From NCBI GenBank assembly GCA_011800805.1, contig MPNW01000665.1, forward strand, positions 16,778 through 48,458: a stretch of 31,681 nt of DNA, in the 5' to 3' direction. Positions 10,358 to 19,316 of the stretch are shown piece after piece. Under the pieces are notes generated by a model. The model ran no database searches. It was not told where the DNA came from and worked only from the letters and a program-made list of their open reading frames with translations. Made by a program: the position numbers and the translations under genes. Positions within the stretch are counted from its first letter, which is position 1. Every line of letters begins with the position of its first letter. The stretch comes from Hirudo medicinalis (Eukaryota; Annelida; Clitellata; Hirudinida; Hirudinidae).

Positions 10358-10962
10358 GTTCCTTTCCACAAAGTTTTTCTTCATTTTGCCATTTAAATGT
10401 TGAAAGATCTTCGCTTAATCCTTCGCCCTTCTATTTGAAATCAAAACAAAAAGAAGTGGGACTTGCTTCACTCCGACATCCATCCTCACAAAGGCATGAA
10501 TGGGGAAAACCTGAGCAATTCAAACTTGTGGCTGTCACCCTCCACACTTGACGGCTTTACAAACCTTGGTGGCTATCAGCAAACCTGGCGTCATGGTTGT
10601 GACCGTTGTGTTTCAAGTATATTTCTCCTTTCTATATATATATACTACTACAGAGAGATTTTGTGGGACGTTTTTGTTATAAGTGGTTTTGTTTTCCTGC
10701 TGAAGCTGTATTTAAACCTTAAGTTGCTCAAAAGAACAGCCTTAACTTTATTCGATCCGATTTAATGAGTTGTTCACATTCCACTCCATCCAGGTTAATA
10801 ACCGAAATATCTTCATTCTCCATGAGTTCCTTGTCCGAAGATGTAATCGGTGGAGCATGACGTCTGCATTAAATTCATGATCCTCCAATCGGTCCTTCTT
10901 TACTCTGCCACTTTTACATTTCCAATTCACCCTCAAGCTTATAGCGCTTTATAACTAAACAT
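10358..10962. other. No gene recognised
   Basis: Mixed-composition DNA right of the MULE fragment. It may hold more decayed transposon sequence, but no motif was readable. Confidence 0.5.
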
Positions 10963-11074
10963 GTTATTGTTATCATCATTATCATTATCATCATTATCAT
11001 TACCGTTATTATTATCACTGCCATTATCATTGTTGTTACCATTGTCATTATTATTATCATGATCATTAATATTA

Positions 11075-11113
<39 letters not shown>
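10963..11113 (+). repeat. ATC/ATT compound microsatellite
   Basis: ATTATC units pass into a nearly pure (ATT)n at 11071-11113. Confidence 0.88.
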
Positions 11114-11114
<1 letters not shown>

Positions 11115-12210
11115 AGTTATTTGGAGATCCTTAAAAGCAGCCCACAAAACCTACAATTTCATAATTTCACAAAGCACAATTTAGAGTCGAAAATCAAAAT
11201 TTTATTTGAAAGCATCTCAAGTGTTGCTTTAAGAACATGCGAATTTACTTTTGTTTTTATTAAGAAAATTGAAATTTCTAAAATTTGAAAAAATATTAAA
11301 ATCTCTTTTTAATTTTACTAAGTTCCTAAAATCAATTCTTTTCTCAAACCAATGTTTTTATTGTTATCTTAAAATTAAATGTTAAGAAAAGTTTTCCGTG
11401 TACAAAAATCATTTACTTAGGAATTCAAATTATTATTTTTCACACCAAATATTTCCTATCTTCCTCTTGCATGGCTACCAACCCAAATCGGAAAATTTCA
11501 TCAAAAACTCCCACTGGTTTGTGTCCATGCCGTGTGTCAGGTTTAATTTATTTGAGAATGTTGTGCACGTTTATAAAAATATTTATAAAAATATCTACTG
11601 ACAAATTTCGCATTGTGAAACATGTGGTGTACAAATTTAAATAACTTTAAATAACTTTACAGAATGAATTCTTGTAAAATTTAGTTTGTGTTCAAATAAT
11701 TTAATACTTCAAAATCAATTAATTATTTTCGTGGCAATTGTGAGAATACGTAATTTATAAATAATAAAATTTAAATTTATTTTTAAAAATTTTCAAAATT
11801 ATGATATTTATATTGAGATTTATATTTTCAACTTGGAATCATTAATCACAATTTCAATAATTCAAATGCAAATAATTTATAAGACACAATAATAAATAAA
11901 TAAAACCAATAAGAGTTAAATTTGAAATAAGTTGTCTTTTATTTTCTCTTAAATGATTTTAATTTTTGTGAAATAAATAACAAACTAGATAAAAGTTGAA
12001 ACAAATCATCAAATGTATCTTTAAAATATTCCAACTATTCCAAGATATTTTATCTTAAAAGATCTCAAATTCAGTCATTCAAAAAAAAGAATCAACATTT
12101 TGAAAGAAGAAAAAAAAAGGTTTTTAATGAGAAAACATGGATCTGTAAGGGAACAGCCACCTCATGTTCATGACCGTCAATTATAACATATTTTGTTTCT
12201 CAACCTCTGT
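11114..12210. other. No gene recognised
   Basis: Very AT-rich unique DNA with no open frame of interest. Confidence 0.6.
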
Positions 12211-12253
12211 CTCATCATCATCATCGTCATCGCTATCCTCGTCGTCGTCATCA
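12211..12253 (+). repeat. ATC/GTC microsatellite
   Basis: CTCATCATCATCATCGTCAT with CGTCGTCGTC following. Confidence 0.75.
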
Positions 12254-12413
12254 AATCTTGCAGTGACAACATAAAGTCAATGAAGATCAAAGTATGTATA
12301 TAATGTTTGTTTATTGTTTTTGTTTGTTTGTATAATAACAATTTTGCTTCATCTCTGCATTTAGTGTAAAATCTGGGAAAATCGTGAAAAGGTAGAAAAA
12401 TAAAGTGAATGTT

Positions 12414-12439
12414 AGTTATTGTTATTGTTATTGTTATTG
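12414..12439 (+). repeat. (GTTATT)n hexanucleotide repeat
   Basis: About four GTTATT units end 35 nt before the LINE fragment begins. Confidence 0.8.
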
Positions 12440-12473
12440 GAGCGATAGAAGAATGGATTCTGTGTTTTCCAGG

Positions 12474-12730
12474 AAGCACTTTTGCTTAGACAGTGCTAAA
12501 TTATTTTTTACTAAAATAGCGTAATAAAAATTTGGAACTCTCTCCCCAATATCATCGATTCGTCCACAACCTGCAGTCAATTCACCTGCCTCATCAACGA
12601 TCTTTCTTTTGTACAAATGACATGTTAGAATCACACCTCTCATATAAAATTGTCTTGTTTTCTTGTCAGCAGGTGAGAAGCACTTGCTCACTTTTTAAAT
12701 AAATAAAAAAATAAAATAAATAAAGCGCGA
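12474..12730 (+). mobile_element. 3' end of a LINE (jockey/CR1/RTE-like reverse transcriptase tail) with A-rich tail
   Basis: The plus strand reads KHFCLDSAKLFFTKI and, after a one-base shift near 12519, VIKIWNSLPNIIDSSTTCSQ, ending at a stop at 12626-12628. R.FF..RV..IWNSLP..I..S.S...F is the classic carboxyl end of non-LTR reverse transcriptases of the jockey/CR1/RTE type. About 70 nt after the stop comes an A-rich AAATAA-type run (about 12695-12725), which fits a LINE 3' tail. The copy is severely 5'-truncated, beginning right after a GTTATT microsatellite. Confidence 0.72.
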
Positions 12731-13397
12731 TGTGTCAAGATAAAAGCATGCCTTCATAAACATTAATTTGCATTTAACACGACATTTGACGACCTAATTT
12801 ACATTTGAGACTCATCTGCAGTGACTAACTGAGCATACTTCTTGAATTCTTTGCTAAAGTTAAGTGTGGCGTCATCTTATTTCCTCTGTTTTTTCTGATA
12901 TGAATTTTGATTTTTATTCCAACAAACACCTTGTAGGCAGAACACGCTAAGGGAGCTTAACTGAGGACGTAATTGCAATCTGTTCCCGACAAACTTTATG
13001 GTTCTGCCTCGTTGAGGAGGTTGAAGTCACAAGAAGACAACCCTGCCAACGCATGGGATTCAAGATTGCTTGGACTTCCTCGTGGGCATAGCTTTTGAGA
13101 GACTTTTGAAAATATTATTGCATTTATGTTTTAGTTAAGGATTTGTTTTGATAGCATATAATTTTTGTAATTTATCGAATTAAAGTTGTACAGAAGCATT
13201 ATTTATGAGATTAAATCATGATTTATTGAAATTATTTTGCCAAATAATTTATTGATTTTCAGTTTAAAACATATTGTCATATTTCGTTCAATTTGGATCA
13301 CAGAAAAATTAAGATTTATTTATGAAATCAATATATTTATAAGAAAACAACAAATTGTCATCATTCATCATCAAAAGTGAATGTCATGACAATCTGG
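12731..13397. other. No gene recognised
   Basis: A GC-richer patch at 12935-13100 keeps a minus-strand frame open for about 48 codons (HEEVQAILNPMRWQG and onward). I do not recognise it; it may be a repeat fragment. Confidence 0.45.
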
Positions 13398-13480
13398 AAT
13401 ATTATTTTATTTTTTATTATTTTTATTTTTTATTATTTTTATTTTTTATCTTATTTATTTTTTTATCTTTATTTTTATCT
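13398..13480 (+). repeat. 18-bp T-rich tandem repeat
   Basis: The unit TTTATTATTTTTATTTTT recurs two to three times and then degrades into ATTTTTATCT. The surrounding run is almost pure A+T. Confidence 0.75.
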
Positions 13481-13904
13481 TGGGTCGCTTAAAAGGTGAG
13501 CTGCTAGAGGTCCAATGAAGGACATAAAACACCCTACGATCCAAGTAATTCACTTTTCTAATCCTCGCTTTTGGATTAAGTTCTTCCATCCATTCACTAA
13601 ATTATTAGTAAGAATTATTATAATCCAAATTATCTAAAATGCTTTCAAAATTGTTACATTTTGAATTGTTTCGTGAATTCAAGTCGAATTGTAAAAAAAA
13701 TTACATCCAAAAAATAAAAAAGAAAGATTAGAAATCATGAGGATCTTAGTAATTATTTGAGAATATAAATACAATATTACTGCTAACGTACTGTGATTAC
13801 AATAAATTTATACAATAATTTCAAGAAATTCCGATAAAATCTTAGTTTTGGCTTATTTAAATTTGTCTTACTGAATGTTTGCGATCCGAATACAAATATT
13901 AAAT

Positions 13905-14030
13905 AAAATAATAACAACAACATTAACAACCACAACATCAACAACAATATTAAAAAAAAATAATAATGATAATAATAACGATCATAAAAGTAATAATAAC
14001 AATACCAAAAACAACAAAAACAACAACAAC

Positions 14031-14063
<33 letters not shown>

Positions 14064-14152
14064 TTTAATAATAATAGCAATAACAACATTAATAATATTG
14101 TTAACAATAATGATATCAATAATAATAACAACAACAACAACAATAATAATAA
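13905..14152 (+). repeat. Large AAC/AAT compound microsatellite
   Basis: (AAC)n and (AAT)n alternate for about 250 nt. The poly-Asn, poly-Ile and poly-Leu frames here are composition artefacts. Confidence 0.93.
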
Positions 14153-14314
14153 GTTCGGTCGGGATGGCACCTTGCATATTTCCAGTTGTCATAATTCGAC
14201 ATTTAATTTCGCACCCAGCAATAAAACACTTCACCTGCTTTCGCGGGAATCAATTCACTGCACCACCTCCGCTAAAAAGAATGAAAGTAATAAAACCTTT
14301 TATGAAATATCTAC

Positions 14315-14351
<37 letters not shown>

Positions 14352-14386
14352 GTAGTAGCATTATTAATGTTATTATTATTATTATT

Positions 14387-14425
<39 letters not shown>

Positions 14426-14428
14426 GCT
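14315..14428 (+). repeat. (ATT)n then (TTG)n microsatellite
   Basis: Pure ATT units to about 14348, a short AGTAGTAGC interruption, further ATT, then about 12 TTG units. Confidence 0.92.
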
Positions 14429-14475
14429 GCTATGTTTTTTTGTGTTGTGTTGATGAAGGTGTTATGTTTATCCAT
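14426..14475 (+). repeat. 50-nt flank, copy 1, ending at a single N
   Basis: GCTGCTATGTTTTTTTGTGT through GTTTATCCAT is identical to 14631-14680. An N follows at 14476. The (TTG)n-plus-flank unit thus appears twice, 205 nt apart, most simply a mis-joined assembly or two haplotypes placed in series. Confidence 0.85.
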
Positions 14476-14565
14476 NAAATACAATTTCTCGTTTTAATGC
14501 GCTAATACGCGACTTTGACTTTAATAATTTCTTAACATATACCTGATTATCCTGACATTCGGACC

Positions 14566-14630
<65 letters not shown>

Positions 14631-14632
14631 GC
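14566..14632 (+). repeat. (TTG)n microsatellite
   Basis: About 22 uninterrupted TTG units, directly followed by the second copy of the 50-nt duplicated flank. Confidence 0.93.
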
Positions 14633-14680
14633 TGCTATGTTTTTTTGTGTTGTGTTGATGAAGGTGTTATGTTTATCCAT
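14631..14680 (+). repeat. 50-nt flank, copy 2
   Basis: Identical to 14426-14475; here the sequence runs on without an N into unique DNA. Confidence 0.85.
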
Positions 14681-15433
14681 GTTATTCTAATATTTAATTT
14701 CTCAAAGCACATTCTAAACTCAATCAAGTCACAAGCTACCAAATGTAAATTCAATCCCGGCGAATGGCAATAAAATGCACTCGATTTCCTTCCATCAATC
14801 CTTCATTTTGTTGATGGATGAAAGGGCAGAGCCTCTTTCTTGGGATTTCTTCAAAGTTTAATTAAATCAGGGAGTTATTTTCCAAGCCAAACATCCAATC
14901 GAGACACGACCTCCATGAGAGACGAATTGTAATGCATTCTGAAATTTGTGAATCAACTAATTTTGAGAACGAAAATGAAACAATGCCTTGAAATTGTCGT
15001 TTGAAAGGTTTGTTTATTTTCAATTTCAATCGACTGATAAGTCCGTTTCTGTGGATGAAACATGTCATGTCTTCCTTAGTCAATGCATGACTTCAATTAT
15101 TCAGCTAGATAAATCACCGGTCAATAAGATAAACTGGAAGACATCTTCGTAGTTAATTATTCACGACAAAATTACTCATTGCATATTCATGAGATTTACA
15201 AGATTGTTATTGGATGGCGCCGGTTTTATGGAGTACACAAACTTATGCTTGCCAAAAACAAACTGGTAATTATAGTATACTTATTTTAGATATAACAATA
15301 TAATTTTTAATATATATTACGTTTATATTGTGTTTACAAAATTTTATTTTCAATTAAACTCTTTCGATTAAATTTATTAGACCACTTTCTGTTTACAATT
15401 GTTTCGATAAACATTTCAAACATACGAAAGTTA
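14681..15433. other. No gene recognised
   Basis: Unique AT-rich DNA. A GGATGGCGCCGG motif at about 15213 is the only regulatory-looking string. Confidence 0.5.
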
Positions 15434-15497
15434 CCAGAACCGGAGGCAGACTGATCAGATTTTGACATTTTCAGTCATCTTCAGAGCCTCAGTTCCG
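15434..15497 (-). ncRNA. Hammerhead-ribozyme-like motif, copy 1 (degenerate core)
   Basis: On the minus strand the order is GGAAC-U-GAGGC, U, CUGAAGA, UGAC loop GUCA, AAAU, CUGAUCAG, UC, UGCCUC-CG-GUUCU. CUGAAGA fits the conserved CUGANGA box. UGAC/GUCA would be stem II. The palindromic CUGAUCAG would be a minimal stem III, followed by a UC cleavage-type dinucleotide. GAGGC/GCCUC and GAAC/GUUC pair perfectly as an interrupted stem I. The second box is AAAA-like rather than GAAA, so this copy is probably inactive. Minimal type I hammerheads of this layout are known from Penelope-like retroelements and retrozymes. I folded this by eye only. Confidence 0.5.
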
Positions 15498-16744
15498 AAG
15501 AAATGGCGTACAAATTTAAAAGAAGTAACAACAAGCGAAACAAAAAGTTAAGACAGTACACATGTCAAGAAAGTACAATTTTTGAGATTAAATAAATCAT
15601 TGCTTATATCATTAATTCATTAACGTGTAGTTATGTTAATGTTATCAATCAAATGTGCAAAATCTATTAATTCAACTGCTTTGACCACTATATCTTCATT
15701 ATCCTCACTGCCAACGTCACACTTCCTAACGCACTCATCGTCTTCGGTCTTCATTACAGTCTTCTCAGTAGTCATTTCACTTTCCAGTAGTCAATGCTGA
15801 ACACTCTGACCCACAAGACATCACCTGCGCGCTCTAACTTCGAGTTCTTGGCATCTATTATTTTAATTTAAGCGCAAAAAAAAACAAAAAAAATATTTTT
15901 TACAAAAAACAAATGCCTTGACGATTTAATAAACATTCTCTCAGGAGTAAATGAGGAGTAAAATTAGCGTCATGGTTGACCAATCATAAATCACCAGGTC
16001 GTCACTTGGTCCACTCGTTTTGGGGAGATTTAATTTGTTTGATTTATGCCCCCTCATTGGGGAGTTGAGAAAAATAATGAAACCCGTTTTGCGTGGTTTA
16101 CTTTTCATGAGTTATGACATTTCAAAGGTTAAATTGTGAACTGATGACTTGCTAAAAATAATTATAATTATGTCATAAATTTCATTTTTCATTTGTTACA
16201 GATATAACGATAGTCAAATGTAACTTATTAGCCATTTAAATGCAAATATAAATTTTTATCTCAAAATTCCTCGAGAAGATGGAATATAAAAAAAAAATGA
16301 AAAAGTCGCAAGTGGTTCAAATTCTTAAGTGTTTCTGGCTTTAATAACAGTGGTTCAACAAACAACTGAAGTGGCAAATTGATGTTTTGAAGTCATTTTT
16401 CCGATTCCAAGGAACAAATATTTTGGTGGAAAATTTAAAAACTCGGCTGACCAATAACATGCCTTTATAGATTCAGGTGGTGATGGAATTGACAATATTT
16501 GATTTGCCCCGCACCGATGTGTCAATTGCATTTTCGACGTTCGTCCAAATATTCTTCCAAATATCTATAATATAAAATACATTAATACAAATATATCATT
16601 TACAACACATCGGCTCAATATCTTCATTTAAACTTGTTTTACTAAAACAATCTCGCCATTGAGACGACATGCTTTTTCGACAATTCGTTTGTACTGTTTT
16701 AAGTACGCAAACACCTAATCATTAAATTTATTCAAGCAGGTTTT
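15498..16744. other. Interval between the two hammerhead-like motifs; no ORF recognised
   Basis: 1.25 kb of mostly AT-rich DNA. No reverse transcriptase or GIY-YIG reading was found on either strand, so an intact Penelope-like element is not present. Confidence 0.5.
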
Positions 16745-16792
16745 AGTTACCGACTGATCAGTTTCGGCCTGTAAGGCCATCGTAAGGTTAGT
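16745..16792 (-). ncRNA. Hammerhead-ribozyme-like motif, copy 2 (degenerate core)
   Basis: The minus strand has CUUACGA, then U, GGCCU-UAC-AGGCC (a perfect 5-bp hairpin, stem II), then GAAAC, UGAUCA, GUC, GGUAAC. GAAAC...GUC is the intact second box and cleavage triplet, closed by the palindrome ACUGAUCAGU. The first box differs from CUGANGA by one base (G5 to U). Stem I (ACUAACC/GGUAACU) is weak, with two mismatches. It has the same layout and orientation as copy 1 at 15434, including GTTACC on the plus-strand left side, and the flanking A-rich sequence is loosely similar. Confidence 0.5.
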
Positions 16793-17401
16793 ATGAAAAT
16801 ACAACACTTTAAAGTGACAGTTACAAGAAAAATTAAAAGTGAAATTAGAATTTTTATGAAATCGTCATATATTTGATTAACAACAACTTCACAGGTTTCG
16901 TATGTCAATGCACTTTGTTGGAGGTGCCTTCAAAATCACCATCACGATTAGCTTTGACAAACGCATTATTCTGGAAGGGCTGTGCAGCCACTGGGTCAGA
17001 AATTGTAGGAAAACTATCAACAGTTGCGGATGCAACTTTCGTGATAAGATTATTGTAAATTTATTACCCATCATCAAAACAAGGCGATGGCGAAATTCAA
17101 GATGATACAAAACATAAATACAGTGACACGGCAAAGATAACAGTGGATAATAAAAACTTTTTTTTCCCAAAACATTAAAATGGCTGATTATTGTAGATTC
17201 AGATGTGCTGATTCTAAATATGATTTTATTTTATATCACCTCCATGTTTTTTTAAATAAACAAAAAAAAACATTAAACAAATTTTTGTTATTAATAATCA
17301 CATAAATAAAATTATTTAGTTCGTGGAATAAAATATATATTTGGCAGTAAAAATATCTAATATATCTAATAAAGTCATGTTTTCACTCTTTTTGCTTGTT
17401 T
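16793..17401. other. Unrecognised open stretch near 16.88-17.06 kb
   Basis: Both strands stay open for about 55 codons. A minus-strand frame reads KVASATVDSFPTISDPVAAQ and on to NRDGDFEGTSNKVH, which looks protein-like but matches no family I know. A short CTTCACAG acceptor-like site lies at the plus-strand left edge. Confidence 0.3.
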
Positions 17402-18893
17402 TCACATATAGACGTCAGCTTCCCTAACCAATGTCCAGCAACAATCAGCCAGTAATCTTGCGTTCCACTTTCCTTGATATCGATTTCGGCATTTTGTATT
17501 TTCAGGTGAAACCTTCCCCCGTGCTCGTCGTTTAGTTCTCCTAAATTTGAGGGAAAAAATGACAAATGTGAATGAAGGAAATGCATCTTCAGTGACATAT
17601 TGCATCCAAAGTTTTTGCAGGCTCTCATTAAATTTTCAACTTTATTTTCAAACTTCGGAGATTTTGAATTTCCTAAAAAATGTTCACCTATTTCTTTATA
17701 ACTTATCCAGGCTTCTTTTCCTTCAGTGTTCATTTTATTCACAAGCTATTTATCTTCAACAAATTCCGAATCTGTGGACCCTGGGGAACTTGCTTTTCAG
17801 TTACATTCTTCACCATCTTTTTCCATGGCATTTACAAAGTTTTTCATCAATCCTAATTCTATAAGCAATGGTGGTAATGGTGATTACATCCGTTTTAACG
17901 AGAAGTGGATATAACACATTTTTCTCTCCAGGAACTAATTCTCTCGAAGGCCAATTTTTAACAGAATAGTGTTTATCTCTTGCTCGACTGTCCCATTCAC
18001 ATAAAAAAACAGCAATATTTAGTAAAATCTTGACGCATGCCAAGAAGAATTCCGATCTCTTTGAGATCTCCACATATTTTCCATTGATATTCATCATATT
18101 TAATATTTTTCAGAAGAGATTTCATAATTTCACATGATTCTTTCAAGTGCACTGCCTATTCAACCGGAGTAGATGGCAATTCATTACAATTATGGAGGAG
18201 AACGGCCTCCAACCTATCTTTTGATGAGTCAATGAACAAGCACCACTCTTCTGTGTTGTGCTCAATACTCAATTCTGTCATCAGCATGCCAATGTTTATG
18301 AAAAACACAAGATCACCGTCCATGTCAAAACATTCTAACAAAACACTTTGACGTGATCGAAAAGATCATGTTTTTAAACCCTTCAGCAAAAGCTTGTTGT
18401 AACCGTTAACCCATGATCTCAGCTTTTGCTTTAGATAAATCGTAATTTCTTACAAGATCATTAAGCTCTTCTTGTGAAATCTTATGAACTAATGAAGACT
18501 CCAAATAATCTGGATCTTTACGAGAACAAATCATCATCATTCGAAAATTCTTCAGATTCTTCCGAGCGCCAATTTTCCGGTGGTTTATGTAATGTTAAAA
18601 TGCCATCATGAGGTACAAGGAATAATTTCTGGAGGATTATGTTAAGATACTTTATGCAATGTTTTAATCTTGATGAAAAACCTGATATTTGAGTCATGCA
18701 CAAATAACAATCAGTTGAATGATCTTTTTGTTCTCTCCAAACCATTAGTATTGATTAACCTTACCAAACCTCTCCAAACCAATTAGACATTGATTAACCT
18801 TTAAGCCAACCTCGTAAATAACAGCTATAGCAAGTACAATTTAGGTGTTTTGTCTTGGTCTCCCACTTTTACACCAAAATACAAATGGTATGC
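17402..18893 (-). mobile_element. Decayed copy of a repeated arthropod protein family of unknown class (mobile-element associated)
   Basis: Read from 18893 down, pieces in changing frames keep the order of one conserved protein. They are FGVKVGDQDKTP (about 18.86 kb), VWREQKDHSTDCYLCMT with a CxxC pair (18.74 kb), HDGILTLHKPPENW, ISQEELNDLVRNYDLSKAKAE (split here as ISQEELNDLV and LSKAKAE, 18.45 kb), WCLFIDSSKDRLEAVLLHN (18.23 kb), AVHLKES (18.15 kb), ICGDLKEIGILLG, LCEWDSRARDKHYSVKNWP (17.97 kb), VPGEKNVLYPLL, GLMKNFVNAMEKDGEE (17.84 kb), FGCNMSLKMHFLHSHLSFFP (17.6 kb), DEHGGRF, and YQGKWNARLLADCCW (17.43 kb). I recognise these motifs from many near-identical uncharacterised predicted proteins in arthropod genomes. 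Their repetition implies a mobile element, but I cannot assign it to a named superfamily. At least seven stops or frameshifts separate the pieces, so this copy is dead. The N-terminal part would lie in the N gap. Confidence 0.8.
18734..18801 (+). repeat. Tandem duplication of about 37 nt
   Basis: TCTCCAAACC, TTAG, ATTGATTAACCTT occurs at 18734 and again at 18771 with small changes. It sits inside the N-terminal part of the decayed 17.4-18.9 kb protein and has no counterpart in the protein's motif order, so it is a later local duplication. Confidence 0.75.
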
Positions 18894-19316
18894 NNNNNNN
18901 NNNNNNNNNNNNNNNNNNNNNNNNNNNNNNNNNNNNNNNNNNNNNNNNNNNNNNNNNNNNNNNNNNNNNNNNNNNNNNNNNNNNNNNNNNNNNNNNNNNN
19001 NNNNNNNNNNNNNNNNNNNNNNNNNNNNNNNNNNNNNNNNNNNNNNNNNNNNNNNNNNNNNNNNNNNNNNNNNNNNNNNNNNNNNNNNNNNNNNNNNNNN
19101 NNNNNNNNNNNNNNNNNNNNNNNNNNNNNNNNNNNNNNNNNNNNNNNNNNNNNNNNNNNNNNNNNNNNNNNNNNNNNNNNNNNNNNNNNNNNNNNNNNNN
19201 NNNNNNNNNNNNNNNNNNNNNNNNNNNNNNNNNNNNNNNNNNNNNNNNNNNNNNNNNNNNNNNNNNNNNNNNNNNNNNNNNNNNNNNNNNNNNNNNNNNN
19301 NNNNNNNNNNNNNNNN
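18894..19316. other. Assembly gap (423 Ns)
   Basis: Unresolved bases. The decayed protein at 17.4-18.9 kb runs into the left edge, so its N-terminal part and the element's end probably lie here. Open frames reported across the Ns are meaningless. Confidence 0.99.

Noticed and set aside
12434..12691. 85-codon minus-strand frame
   Set aside because: Antisense to the IWNSLP-bearing LINE reading on the plus strand.
13875..14453. 192-codon frame rich in poly-Asn and poly-Leu
   Set aside because: It is a translation of AAC/AAT and ATT/TTG microsatellites. All frames on both strands are open for the same reason.
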